From Rallus limicola (taxonomy: Eukaryota; Chordata; Aves; Gruiformes; Rallidae), in the NCBI GenBank assembly GCA_022605955.1, contig JAKCOZ010000041.1, positions 4,285,001-4,349,000 on the forward strand: a DNA stretch of 64,000 nucleotides, given 5' to 3'. The position numbers and the translations under genes were made by a program. Below are positions 1 to 13,185 of the stretch, one piece after another. How positions within the stretch are numbered: position 1 is the stretch's first letter; every line of letters begins with the position of its first letter. The notes beneath the pieces were generated by a model. The model saw only the letters and a program-made list of their open reading frames with translations, was not told the DNA's origin and did not search any database.

Positions 1-1255
1 AAGCTTCTTTACACAGACAACTGGTTGATTTGCTGGCCCCGTCCTCCTCTTCACCTTGAAATACATAGCTTTGCTTCACAGAGTCTGAATGCAGTTACCG
101 TTAGTGAGATGGATACATCAACTACACACAGGTTTCACTGAATGGGTCTAACATTTTTTCTATAATCAAAGAATTTCCATTTGATCTTGAAATTCTAGTG
201 GTGTCTTGCATATGAGAGTTAAAGTATTAAACCAGGTAAGTTTCAATAATATTCTTGTTATCTTCATTTTTTAGCCTTAGATGAAGTACAATCCCAGAGT
301 GGTCCCATTCTGTGTAACTACCTTATTTTTCAGATACAAATACAAACATTTTTTTTTGAAAAGAGGACAGTTGTCTCCTTTTATTATCATGTATCTGCTC
401 TTCCACAAGCAGAATCTAGTTAGCCAATTCCTAATCAGCTGAGGGAAAACTGAGAAAGGAATGTTTCCATGGCATATGCAATCCTTCACCACCCACTACC
501 ATGGGTCCTGGATGTGAGGTAGAGAAGAGGTCCAAATTATCTCAACTAGACATTCCTCCCTACCCAGCGATATCTTCAAGGAAGGAGCAGGAATTTCAAC
601 AGACAAGATAGTCTTTAATTCACCATTTCACCAAGCCAATTATTTGCAAGAGTATGAGGGATATATTGTGTATGGAAATCCTGGTAAACTACCACTGGGA
701 ACACTGTGCTAGCTGAAAGCAAAACAATTCAGCGCTGAAAAGGCAGGGACTTTACACAAACATCTCTTACTCTCTAACCAAGCCTAAAGTCGTGGACTTG
801 CAGAAGCTGTATGTTTTGCCTTTTCCAAGGATATACAACCACACATCTTGATGAGGAAGAGAAGAAAAAAGTACAAAAAAAGTTCAGGAAGTACAAACTT
901 TAAAGCAGTTGGTATTTGGCATTGTGAATAAACCATTTTTTCCCAAGCAACAGTCCAGCATGTTGAACAAATGTAAAGTGCTCCTATGTTCTTATAATGG
1001 ATTCAAAGGCAAAAATCTGAATGTTTCACTACAAAGTACAACCAAAGTAGCTGCATGCTTTCAGTTGTACTGTCTTGTTTACTTAGTAAATTCAACTTGC
1101 TATTACGGGATCATACATTAAGGAGAAGTTAATCTATTAAAGCTATGAAAGTACCACAAGTTCATGAATGTCAGCTCTGTATCTTACCCCACAGCTATGT
1201 TTACTTTAGATTTGGACAGAGAAGTCCTCATAGCTACCAAAGATATACATGGATA

Positions 1256-1492
1256 TCATAGAACCATAGAATCATAGAATGGTTTAGGTTGGAAGGGACA
1301 TCAAAGTTTATCTAGTTCCAACCTGTAGGGACACCCTCCTCTAGACTGGGTTGCCCAAAGCCCCATCCAGTGTGGCCTTGAACACTGCCAGGGATGGGGC
1401 ATCCACAGCTTCTCTGGGAAACCTGTCTCAATGCTTCACCACCACCACACTAAGGAATTCTTATCTTATATCTGATATAAATTTACCCTAGA
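1256..1492 (-). mobile_element. CR1 LINE 3' fragment, minus strand
   Basis: Begins with the reverse complement of the CR1 octamer tail (CATAGAACCATAGAATCATAGAATGG) and continues GGTTGGAAGGGACATC, then CCAACC, CAGGGATGGGGCATCCACAGC and AAGGAATTCTTATCTTATATCTGATATAAATTTACCCT. This is the CR1 3' region read backwards. It is about 235 bp long, 5' truncated and mildly decayed. Confidence 0.9.
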
Positions 1493-1605
1493 ATAGAATC
1501 TTTATCTTTGGAATAGACCTCTAAGATCATCAAGTCCAACTGTCTGTCCAATATCACCATATCAACTAAAATATCCAGGGGAAGCAGCACGTTCAGCAAT
1601 CACCT
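1493..1605 (-). mobile_element. Second CR1-type 3' fragment, minus strand
   Basis: TAGAATC...GGAATAGACCTCTAAGATCATCAAGTCCAACTGT is a second, more decayed CR1 3'-end start directly behind the first. This suggests one copy inserted next to or into another. Confidence 0.65.
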
Positions 1606-4201
1606 TCTATCTCATGGTTAAACTCAGGAAAATATGTGTGAAAGACTTCTATAAAACATGTGCATTCCTCTTTTGCATCCAATATGTTGGCAATTATTTT
1701 TAAAGCTATAGGAATAGTATATATTCAAATGTGTTGGGAAGGTCTGTTCTGATGACTTGGTATTACTTCAATACCAAAGGAGTGTAATTTTAGATCTGTA
1801 ACAATTACATTTGTTTTGGTCTAGTGCAAACCATCAACAGCAGTGGGACTGACTTACTCTGGGAGGTTTTTCCCCCCACTGCTCCAACCCATTCCCTGCT
1901 GTAGGACTTCATTTTGACTCCGCTGCATTTCATTCCTGCAGGATCCTTGACTATGTCATGGTGCCCCACAAAACCTAAAGTCTAATGGGTCACCCATGGT
2001 ACGGCGTTAGGTGCCCTGAATGCCACTTGTAAGGAAGGAACATGTTCAAACACATACTGCTTTATTAAATTATTAGCATATTTAACTCAAGTACTGAACT
2101 AGCTAGCATGTCTACAACAGTGATGTAGTAAAACATGTTGCTAGTAGTTGTAGATCAGTATTTTATAGAAATCTGGAAAACTAAGAGGAAAATTGGATTA
2201 AAAACACATTAAGCAATTTCAAAAGAAAGAAAGAAAGAAAAAATTACTGTTTCAACCCAGTATTTACTTCCAAGTACATTTTTATTTTTCTTTTGCAAAT
2301 GTAGCAATATGCTATTGTCAGTGCTTCATGCTATTTTATTTTTCATCCTACTCAATAAATTATGTTTCTTCCTTAAAAAATTGTGAAGTAATCCTAATGT
2401 GAAAACTGTGGCCTAAGTTAATCCTTGCTCCTTGAAAAGATTTTTTAACATTTGTATTATGCTAATACTGAAGTTTGTACTGTGATATTGACATATAAAT
2501 GGTAGTTCAGAATTAGCAATGTTTATTATATTCTTGTTAAAATATGGAACACCTCTTCCTTTTCTTTTACAGGATATTGAAATTCCCCTTGAACAAATGT
2601 GTGCCTTGCAAACATAAAATAAAATGGAAAAAGCATTCTTCCAAATCTCCTGTAAAAGAAAGAATGTTATCTAAAATGAATTGCAAAAATCACATTCTTG
2701 CACCCTCCCAAATACAGCTGACATATGTAAGCACAAACATGGAAGAATATATTTCCAAAGGGGAGAGGATACATGCTTGGATATTATCTGGGGGAAAAAA
2801 AAAGCATTGAAATTCCTGTGTGATGAACAGGCTTTTTTTTTTTTCTCCTCAGGGTGACCTCTACCTTCAGAATATGATGGTTTTATTATGATTAATAAAT
2901 TTCATTTCCACAGAGGAAAGGAACAGTGTCAGCTTAAACTTAAAGCAAGTGGGTTTCTTTTTAAATGCTAATTTTTAAACACGCCCTTGCATGACACCAA
3001 ATTTAGAAGCTCAGAAGGTTAGCAGAATAGATTCTGACTTCCATGCTGAAAATAGTGAGAAGATTTAAACTATAATGTCATACTGAAAATCAGTAAGCTA
3101 GTTTAGTCACATAGTCATTGGTTCATTTATTCACTATTATGCCATCATGTTTATTTCTCATTAAAATTAGTGGCATTTAAATGCTTTGTGATAATTTACA
3201 CTGGAAATAATCATTCTCAGTAAACAATTTAATAAAATTTAGGACATGCAAATGGCAAAGTATTTTGAATAAATTAATAGTCAATGCAATTATCTGTGTA
3301 TTTTACAGGATGTTAAATCAATGTATCAAAACCAATATGTGCACTCACAAATTCTTGTCTAAGAACACATCTGATGAACAATTTTAATGCACCACTAATT
3401 AGAACAAAGTGAGTTCCACTATATGCCAGTCTATCTGGAACAAGTGTTCAGGGAGTAAAAAAAAAAAAGTTTGCTAGCATTTTGTTACCACATCAGCTCA
3501 AGTTCTGCAGGAGTTGCACTAGCACCTTCCTGGGAAATAATCGAAGAAAAAAACCCTACAAAACCCAGTACAACCACACTAACATCTGTAAATGCAGATG
3601 CAAATTATACACCAAAAGCACAGGGTATTTTAAGTTCTTTATTCATGCTGTCTCAATTTTTTTTATAATTTTCAGTATGAGTTTAAAATTGCTAAAATAC
3701 TCTGTAAAAGTACAATTCCTTGTCCACTGCACAAATAAAAAAATAATTAAAAATGGCAATTGGCTGTGAGATTTATTTTATCAGGGCCTTTGAAACGGAT
3801 TTTTTCTATTTAAATCATCAGTAGTTGTACTGCTGAAGTCTGTAAAAACAGGGAAAGTATGTGTGTCTAACTGTAATTACCATTTTAGATTATATTCCTT
3901 GGTAGTATGGCTGCATTTCAACACACAACTAAGAGAGAATGTGGAGCTCTATAATGGAGACATTTGGAAGTTGCTTAATAATGATACTACAGGGTTTAAT
4001 ACCAACATTAATAAGGAAAAAATCACAGCATAGAATACAAATGAAGTTAACACAAGATCCAAAAACTATAGAAGGAGAATTTTAAACATGACTTTATTTT
4101 TTAGGAATCTGATGCACATATCTTTCTGATTGTTATAATCCCCCCCTTCAATTTTTAAAGTCAACATATTGCTTGAAAAACTATAGAAAATGATGGATTT
4201 G

Positions 4202-4226
4202 ATAAATAAATAAATAAATAAATAAA
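4202..4226. repeat. (TAAA)n microsatellite
   Basis: About six perfect TAAA units. Confidence 0.95.
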
Positions 4227-6399
4227 GTCTGGCACTACCTCAGCTAAATTTGAGTCTGATTAAATCCCCCATTGCATGGATATTACAAGCAAAGCATATG
4301 CATCACTGAATTTCTAACTTTTCAACAATATTACTCATTCTTTACCAGTCAAGTAATAAAAAATGCTGCTTTTCCACACTTATGTGTGTTGAATCTTCCA
4401 CCAGAATAACCTTAATTTCATTAAATTCTTGTACTGCCAATTGTTATTTCATCTCTCAAAAAGGCAGCTGAATGAGTGAGGCAGGGCTAAACATGAGAGG
4501 TGTCAGTGCAGAGTGCTGTGGTGGTTCTGCCCTGCCTGTCCCCCCAGGAACGGGGCACTGCTGCAGGATGTGCCTCTTTCTGGTGGTAGGTAGCAGGGAA
4601 AGGGCGTTCCACATCTCTCCTTTCACATCTTAATCCAGAAGTGCAGTAACACTTTAGGCAAAGGTGTGAAGACTTTGTGAAAGAATTGGAAGGAATACAA
4701 GGAAAACAAGGATTACCTGGCTTTCTCTAGATAAATGATTCCACTAACTAAATCTCAGTCATGTAACTCCTGTGGCACCAAGACTGATGACATGAGCAGC
4801 AGAGCCCCTTTGTACACTCACTGGTTACACACCACATTGGTGAACAGTATTATCATCTCAGTGGGGCAATGCTGTGTGCTGTTCTTTAACTTAAAACTCT
4901 TTACTACAGCAGTGTTATATTGGTTTATGGTGCTCAAAGCACAAGCAACCAATTATTATGTTTAATTTTAGATATTAAAACCAAGCAACTGTAGGCATTT
5001 CAGTCACCTTAGTGAGCAAAAAGTTTCTCTACATATCTCAGAAAGCAATGAGGAAAGATGTCTGTCCTACATTTTTACTAAAGGGTGAGGTGATTGACAA
5101 GTGCTAAAACCAGTTTCTAGAAATTTTCCTTGATTGTAAAGGTTCAGAATGCCAAAATAAGCTATGCAAAGTTTTAAATGCACAGTATCAAACAACTAGG
5201 ATCATTCTACAAGGAAGGACCATCAAATACTTGGTTGTGTATTGCTTTCTTCTTCCATGACTGATAATGTTTTACAGATTTGTGATGTGGAGCAGAGAGA
5301 GAACTGGGAAAATGTTGTAGAGACAGACAGCACAATGAAACTTCAATGTACACTGCAGGGCTGAGTTCCCCTGTGCCTTGCTGGCCATCAGGGATTTTCC
5401 ATTACTATAGTATTAACATTCCAAGGTTTTCAGAGACATGAAGAAACTCAACCACGCTCTATCACAGGGATAGGATGATAAAATATTTCCATGGAGGGAT
5501 CTTCATAAATATGCCATTGATGAAATATTAAAAGCAGGCTTTACTTCTTCCTGCAGGTTGGTGCAAGAAGAAGCTTGAAAAGCCTATACAGAATTTTCTA
5601 CATGTAGAGAGGAATTTCAAATTTTTGTCTGTTTACCTATTTATGTCACATCTGAATTTGGCCAGTTAATTTTTCTTGCTAATCGATGGGGGATGTTTTG
5701 ATGAAGTTTTGGTCATTGATGCTCAGACTTGATTTTAATTTTTATTTCTGCATGTCAACCTGTGGCCTCTTTTGAATTTTGTTAGATGTTTACAGCTGCC
5801 ACCCTTAAACATTTAAATAAAGATTTCATGCTACCAACACCACTTTTCTGTATAATCCCTATCCAAGAAAGTCATGCTTTATATAAACTTCATTAAAAAA
5901 AAAGCCACTAGGGAAACTGAGGCTTGGCATCAAGTGACCCATAAACCCAGGATTTCTTTGATTTGTAAAGCATTTTACTATTCTTATTGCTGTTAGATTT
6001 TGGGACAATAAATAAATAAATTCTTATGCAGTTCAGTGATAAATATACCAGGTATTTTGTTTATGAAATTTTAAAAGTCTTTTGTGCTTTGTGTAAAGTT
6101 CTGTAGGACGCAATCATATTATATTTTGGTTTAATATTTTGACTGTAATATGATCATCTCAAGATATTAAAACCAAAATAGTGTTTATTTAATGTACTTG
6201 TATATAACCATACATACATGCACAAGCAATAACCACCTTTGGTGGTATTTTCAGTCTATCAGAGAAAAAGAATCTGGTTGCTTCCTAAAAAAAAATCAGT
6301 AAGGAAGATGCACACGTGCTTGTAAGCACTTGTTGAGGGCAAACTCAGATTATTCACTATTTCTGTTATCAAAGGAGCTTCACATTGCAAATCCTCCAT

Positions 6400-6780
6400 T
6401 TACAAATCACAGAACCTCAGCTTTACTTAATCTTGTCGTGTTGTCACATTTGACTAGCCATGCGAACTGACCTAGAACTGTAAGCACTGGGAAGGCAAGC
6501 TGTCAAAGAGATAATGACAAAGATGCCAAAAAGGGCTGCCAGTGTTTTCACTGGGTGAGAAAAAGGAATTAATCAAACTCCCTGAAAGAAGAACAGCGGA
6601 TAATCAAAGCGTTTACTGATTTTTATCAACTGATCCAATAGCTGAACATCGTTTCCACACAACTACCAAGAGCAGTAAAAGCTGTAACAAATGGAATTCC
6701 ATATAAGCAACTATTTACAGCAGCAGTAAACACAGGTTTAAACTGCCAACATAAAGGGCACTTGAATTATAGAAAAGTTT
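6400..6780. promoter_or_regulatory. Candidate conserved non-coding block
   Basis: Non-repetitive sequence with AGATAATGACAAAG, GGAATTAATCAAAC and GCGGATAATCAAAGCG motifs. Weak support from composition alone. Confidence 0.22.
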
Positions 6781-7594
6781 AATAATGTGCATTAGTACAA
6801 GATTTCCAAGTCTTCCCAGAGCAAAAAGTTCAGTATCTGCTATTTTTCACAGGGGAAAGCAGTACAGCCTTAAACAAATACTTGTACAAAGATTTTACAG
6901 ATGCTCCTTCCTTATCTGCTTAGTGGAAGAGCATAACATCATAATAAAAGCATGTCGTCGAAAATGGTTCTCCTCCCAAATGCCTTCATGAAATAAAGTC
7001 CAATCCATAGGCAGCGATACTAAAAGGGGAGGAACCTCTCACAACGTGACATATGTCTTTACACAGTAATCAAAAAAGGCAGAAACTGCATTTTTCCAAA
7101 GCAATTTGAATTATATGTACTTCTTGGAAATTCCTTGAAAGAGGAATCTGATTGACACCATGACTAGGTCTATGAGATGTATACAGGCACATATGGCAAA
7201 CATCAACAATTGTTTGTGTACCTTAGCAGAGGTACCTGAACCATTTAAAGCACTGTCAAATATTAAATTGCTTTTAAATAAGCTTCTCCACAATTCCTAC
7301 TATTCCATTAATTAATTTTGTAGTAGTGTTAGTATTGACAAGTTAAGGACAGTATATAGGAAAATTTAATTTAAATTAAAAATTGCCAACATGCAGTTCA
7401 AACTATTTCAGTAGTGCAAACTCCAATGTTTGCTTCTTTAAGATGCCTGCTTTTATGAAACGTTCCTCCTAGAGTTATAAAATTAAACCTTTCAGAATGT
7501 TTAATCTGTTTGGAGACTGTATCTTTCTGGAAACAAAGGCTAATAAATTCACCTAGGACTCTCAACCTCTAAAGCTTTATAATACATTTCTTTT

Positions 7595-7615
7595 ACACAC
7601 ACACACACACACACA
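7595..7615. repeat. (AC)n microsatellite
   Basis: Perfect AC run of 21 bp. Confidence 0.95.
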
Positions 7616-8570
7616 TTGAGTCCCACCTCCTGGGGGTGATTCTACTCAAATATGTAAATACAGTGACAACTGGACAGGTGTGTTACATCCAATTCCACCA
7701 TACTTCATTCCATATTCACTTACTTCAGTTTCTGCTATTTCAAATTCATAAACTGCATACACACTTGGAGAAAAAAAGCCCAAACAAACAGGTCTGAAAC
7801 ACACTGGAGGATTTTTTTTGGTAGATGGAAGTTAAATAGCAGTTAAAATTGGAGGAATAAAGAAAGAGTGATGTAAATAAAGAATAATCACCCTGCCCTA
7901 TATTTACACAAAAATCATTGAATATAACATGCAGGTACACTCTAAAATACACTTGAAAAAGACACTACAAAATAATAATTTCTTTAATTTCAAATTTAAA
8001 AAAATCTAAAAAAAAAAAAAAGTTGAGCTTTGATTTGGAAAAAAATCATTAAGAATGCTAAAGATTTAAAATGAACAATGTTCTGTAAACAACTTGTAAA
8101 AAAAAAAATCTATGTTTATTCTTGGACTCATTCTGATTTATTAGGAGCCCTTATATAGCAAGATGACCATTGCCCACATCAATCAGAAACCTCAGGATTA
8201 ATTCTCAACTACTGTACTCACTGTCAGAGATTTGTGAGAGCAAAGTTTTCAGACATCCTTGTTTAAATGCCATCTTCAAATAGATAGGAGGTTTCAGACA
8301 GTTTCCCTACCTCTGTTCTAGGTCAGGTCTGTTCGCAGACTGTCTGCCTGCCAGAGAAGATCTATCCCAGAAGCACAGAACTTCTCTTCCAAGCAGTAAT
8401 TATTTTTTAGCCTCAGAGTGCACTGGATGCAATCAAGAGTGAAATTTCTCATAGAAGGATTCCTCTGTCAGATACCTGAATAGGTTTTCTTTATGGAATG
8501 TGCATGCAAGAACAGATATACTTACACAAATAGAAATGTGTATATGGAGATGCCATCCGTTCATTAACAC

Positions 8571-8589
8571 ATTTATTTATTTATTTATT
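8571..8589. repeat. (TTTA)n microsatellite
   Basis: Nearly five TTTA units, 100 bp before the 5' end of the plus-strand CR1. Confidence 0.95.
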
Positions 8590-8689
8590 CAAGATTACTT
8601 CATTTCCACAGCAGAAAGGATGTCATTTGGGCTAAGTATCCCCAGGCAGGAATGATAAAGTATTAGGAAGAGATGGGGGTTACGGAATA

Positions 8690-10830
8690 TTAGGAAGATA
8701 TTGGGGGAGCAGAGATTTTGGGCTGCTCAGGGAACTGGTTTGTAGGGACCACTGTGAAACTACTTTTGAAGGCACTGGGGTCCATCAGTGCTGGTCACTT
8801 TTAACTACCACCTTCTAAAAGCACAGGAACAGGCAATTCCAAAACTTCACAAATCAAGCAGGCAGGCAGGAGGCTGGCTTGGCTGAACAGGGACCTTCTT
8901 CTAGAGCTCAGGTGGAAAAAGAAAGTGTATGGCCAGTGGAAGCAAGGCCAGGCAACACGGGAGGAGTATAGGAATGCTGTTCACCTTTGTAGGGAGAAAA
9001 CTCATGTGACCAAAGCTCAGTTAGAGCTGAGACTGGCCAATACTGGCAGACAATAAAAAGGGGTTTTTCAAATACATTAACAGGAAGAGAAGGACCAGAG
9101 AGAACATTGGTCCATTAATCGATGAGAACAGTCACCTTACTGAGGGGACATAGACAAAGTAGAGGAATTTTAATGCCGCCTTTGCCTCTGTCTTCAACAT
9201 AGCTGATGGGCTCTGGGACTCCAACTGCCTCAAGTTGGAGGACTGTAACCATGGTAATGATAAACTTCTAGTGAACTCTGAACTTATGGGCGATTTGCTG
9301 CTCGTCTGGATCCATATAAATCCATGGGCCCCAAAGGGATTCATCCCAGCGTACTCAGAGAGCTGGCTGATGTCATTGCAAGACCTCTCAATTAGTTTTC
9401 AGTGGTCTTGGGAATCTGCAGAGTTCTGGTTTGACTGGAAGCTGGCAAACATTGTCCCAGTTTTCCAGAAGGGTAAGAAAAAAGAACCTGGTAATTACAG
9501 GTTCTCAGTGCCTGTAAATTTATGGGGGAAATCATACTGGGAGTTACTGAAAAACACCTAAAGGACAACGCAGTCATTGGTCACAGACAACATGGGTTCA
9601 GGAGAGGATGAACCTGTCTATCTAATCTGATTTCCTTTTAAAACAAGGTCACCAAGCTGGTTGACCAAGGGAAACCACTTGATGTTATTGTTTTGGATTT
9701 CAGCAAGGCTTTTGATGCCATGTCTCACAGTATCTTGCTGGACAAAATGTCCAGCATACAGCTAGACAAAGCCAAAATGTGTTGGGTGAGCAGTTGGCTG
9801 ATGGGTCGGGCCCAGAGGGTGATAGTGACTGGGGTAACATTGGTCTGGTGGCCAGTCACTAGTGGGGTTCCCCAGGGCTACATTTTAGGTCCAGTTCTTT
9901 TTCACATTTTCATAAACAACCTCAACTCAGGACCAGAGCTTGTCTTAAGTAAATTCGCAGATGACACCAAATTGGGAGGAGCTGTTGACTCTGTTGAGGG
10001 TGGAGAAGCCTTACAGAGAGACCTGGACACATCAGAGAGCTGGGCAATCACCAGCAGCATGGAGTTTAACAAGGACAAGTGCCACACTCTGCACCTGGGA
10101 AGGGGCAACCCTGGCTACGCATCCAGACTGGGGGATCAGAGAGAGGAAACCATCCTTGCTGAGAGGGATTTGGGGGCCTTGGTCGACAGCAAGTTATCCA
10201 TGAGCCAGCTGTGTGCCCAGGCAGTCAGGAGAGCCAACCGTATCCTGGAGTGTGTCAAAGACGGCACGGCCAGTCCAGGGAGGGGATTATTCTGCTCTAT
10301 GCTGTGCTGGTGCAGCCTCACCTTGAGTACTGAGAGCAGTTTTGGGCACCACAGGGTAAGAGAGACATAAAAATATCAGCGAGTGTCCAAAGTAGGGCAA
10401 TGAGGATGATGAAGGGTCTGGAGGGGAAGCCTTACTAGGAGGGGCTGAAGTCCATTGGTTTGTTCAGCTTGGAGGAGGCTGAGGGGAGACCTCATCACAC
10501 TCTGTGGCTTCCTGACAAGGGTGAGTGAAGGGGCAGGTGCCAATCTCCTCTCTTTGGTGGCCAGCAATAGAATCTGAGGGAACAGTGTGAAGCTGTAACA
10601 GGGGAGGTTTAGGAAGAGGTTCTGTACTGAGAGGGGAGTCAGGGACTGGAACAGAATCCCCAGGGAAGTGGTCACAGCACTGAGCTTAACTGAGGTCAAG
10701 AAGTGTCGGGATAATGCACTCAGTGCCATGCTCTGACTTGGCTGGCCCTGTGTGGAGCCAGGAGTTGGACTTGATGATCCTTATTGGTCCCTTCCACCTT
10801 GGGATATTCTATGATTCTGTGATTCTAAGA
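8690..10830 (+). mobile_element. CR1 LINE, 5'-truncated, plus strand (antisense to RBFOX1)
   Basis: About 2.1 kb of a CR1 non-LTR retrotransposon: the end of the endonuclease-to-RT linker, most of the reverse transcriptase, and the 3' region. RT motifs are readable in 9693-10370: FSKAFD near the start, SGVPQGYILGP (residues 57-67), and the catalytic FADDTKLGG box (residues 88-96, about 9954-9980). The 3' end (10790-10828) reads CCTT...TTCCACCTTGGGATATTCTATGATTCTGTGATTCT, matching the CR1 tail with octamer repeats. The element is dead: the linker ORF is broken by frameshifts, the RT frame shifts near 10275, and the frame that resumes meets a TGA after CACCTTGAGTAC. It is closely similar to the minus-strand copy at 40.3-46.7 kb. 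Confidence 0.92.
9693..10370 (+). pseudogene. CR1 reverse transcriptase remnant
   Basis: 225-codon open stretch covering RT domain motifs of the CR1 ORF2 protein, which normally reverse-transcribes CR1 RNA at nicked target DNA. SGVPQG and FADD boxes are present, with SKFADDTKLGG intact at the active site. The last ~45 codons are out of the ancestral frame (the expected LLYAVLVQPHLEY is found one frame away). It lacks the N-terminal endonuclease and the C-terminal thumb, so it is not functional. It differs at six positions from the 207-residue equivalent at 40799-41419 on the minus strand. Confidence 0.85.
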
Positions 10831-11521
10831 GAGGAGTGAGTATTACAAGCAGAATCACCCAAGACCCCATTTCCACTTGGTGATAAACTTATAACCAAAA
10901 GTTTAGTTGTTATATTTGTATCAGAAATCTACAAAAACACACATTCTTTACAACGAAACAATACAAACATACATATACCCACATTTGAAACATTAAGCAT
11001 ATTATCAGTATCTTCATTTTATACCAAGTTTATAAACACAGTTGTATTACTGTAATTGAGTTTAGGAACACTAAAGGAAGCACTATAAATTTGTACTGTA
11101 GGTGCTTTACATGCATCTGTCTGAAAAAACCAGAGGAATGTTAGCTTTGGCTCTAAACGTTTCTGTATCTCTATATATGCTCCATGTATTAAATCACAAA
11201 ATATCAGGTAACAAATTAGTTGAACGCCAACTTACAGATTTTAAAGACCAAATGAAACTCTGGCAACTTGTACCACAGGAATATGGGCCAGGGAATCGTT
11301 TTTAAATTATGCCAAAAGTCCTTTAAAGTCTAAGACTAAAACTTAGGTATACGAGAAACAGAAGATGCAGGCTTTCATTAGCTTTCTCTTTCAGATCATA
11401 TTATGAAAAGGGATCTACAGTCATGTTTATCATATGGGCAAAACCATACCTAACAAAAATACCTTATTGTTGAATCTATTCAACAGAGGTAATCAACTGG
11501 TAAGCTGAAAAGTTTTAATAG

Positions 11522-11536
11522 ATATATATATATATA
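11522..11536. repeat. (AT)n tract
   Basis: Perfect 15-bp AT alternation. Confidence 0.9.
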
Positions 11537-12959
11537 CAGAGATCCATTTCTTTCTATGTAATGTTCACTGAATTTTGTGAGAAACAAGAGCTTGTTTTGT
11601 ACATGAATTCCGAAGTAGACATATACAGAATGTGTACAATATAGTCTCAGACACTTTAATTGTGCCTGAGCTGTGCAGGGGGAAGTCTATCAGAGAAATA
11701 ACTATTGTTTAGAAGGGTTCGCTCTGCAAAACAGGAAATTTGTTTTCTGGACAAGAAAAGTATTAAAGACCACACATCTATCTCAAGAATTCCAAGTTTA
11801 AAAATTGCTAAAATAATTATATCTCTTCATATTTAGCCAGGCCTCAATTTTCAAGTAGTAGCCTCACTACTACAGCTCACTCTAATTTGGAGCTGAGCGG
11901 GAAGCACCAGTGAAATGAAAGCCAAAATCCAAGTCAAGTGAGATCAAGAAACTGTCATATGTTGACTTCTCAAAATATTGACTTCTAATGATTTAGGACT
12001 TTTAAAATGTTAAATCAAGTTTTGTTTCAGAAGAACTTTTCAGATTACCACCAGAACTGCTATGGCTAGCATACAGATTACAATTTTAGCATATTTTTGG
12101 CTTTAGCTATGACCAGCTTTCTTATAAATAAATGTTCTTAATTTGTTTCTATGTAGGGCACTATGGCATAAACAGAAAACTCTTCTCCTTTCATTTATTT
12201 CTGCTAATGTAAAAGTCTATAAATAAACAATACCAACATTCTGTGTCACGCTATGTAGCCTTTCATCCTTCAATACAAGCAGCTTTTTATCTGTCCCCGA
12301 ACTGTTACTATTTATTTTGGCCTTTGATTTCTTATCTTGTGACATAATACCATCCTTACCTGAATTAAGACTAAAATTGTTCAAACTCTATTGCTTAAAA
12401 GAGAGAAAATCCCTTGACATATTTAATATATTTATAAATCACAATTACCCTTTGAAAACATTGTTCATTCTTCTATACCCACGGCTTACAACACGATAGT
12501 ATATTAGCAAAACAGCTAAGAGCTTTTACTTACTAGAGCGTGATCCTCTGAAGACCCTCTCTCCCACTATCTTATCCATAGGATAGACTTTGTGAGTGCT
12601 TTAGGGTCTGCAGTACCCTTGTGGGCAACATTTGCCCCCAAAGAGTTGAAAAGAAAATTGTTAAATCTATAGCACTTACAATGTCCTACATACATCTAAG
12701 CTTTTACTAATTTCTCCTTAGTTCTATTTTTTTTTCAGCTTTTTTAAAGTCACAACCTTGATTGCACTGCACAGCAAGTATTTATTATAAAGGAGGTTTT
12801 ACATATCCTTACTTTTCTAGCCCATATGATATTTAAACTGGAAATAAAACACCAAAGTCAGCAAAATAACCTAATGTCTTTTATATGGCAGAACCTATAG
12901 GCTCAAGCTATAAATTAATTAAACTGTTCCAAAGATTTACACTATGGACTTTCCTATGG

Positions 12960-13185
12960 TTTCTCTTACGATTAAATGCAGCATGTGAAAAAGGATATTG
13001 AGACCTGGATGGATGCATCAAGAAGTATCAATGATTGTTACCTGCAGAGGTGTTACAAGAAATTTCATCTGCTGCAACGAAGACGAATTGATTTCTGCAA
13101 GAGAAGATAAAATTCACAATACTGCTTGCTGACTGGGAAATGTGCTAGCTGCCAATTGACTTGATGTTTACAGATGGGGTAGGGT
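12960..13185. promoter_or_regulatory. Candidate conserved non-coding block
   Basis: Repeat-free stretch with unusual complexity (GATGGATGCATCAAG, TGCTGCAACGAAGACG). No exon frame with sensible splice borders was found. Weak support. Confidence 0.2.

Noticed and set aside
1995..2015. GGTACGGCGTTAGGTGCC resembling the YGVGA part of the next RBFOX1 exon
   Set aside because: It is on the plus strand while the gene is on minus, has no splice borders and no flanking RBFOX1 sequence; a chance match.
10376..10729. 117-codon minus-strand frame and its counterpart at 40514-40846
   Set aside because: Antisense reading of CR1 3' sequence in both copies; not a gene.
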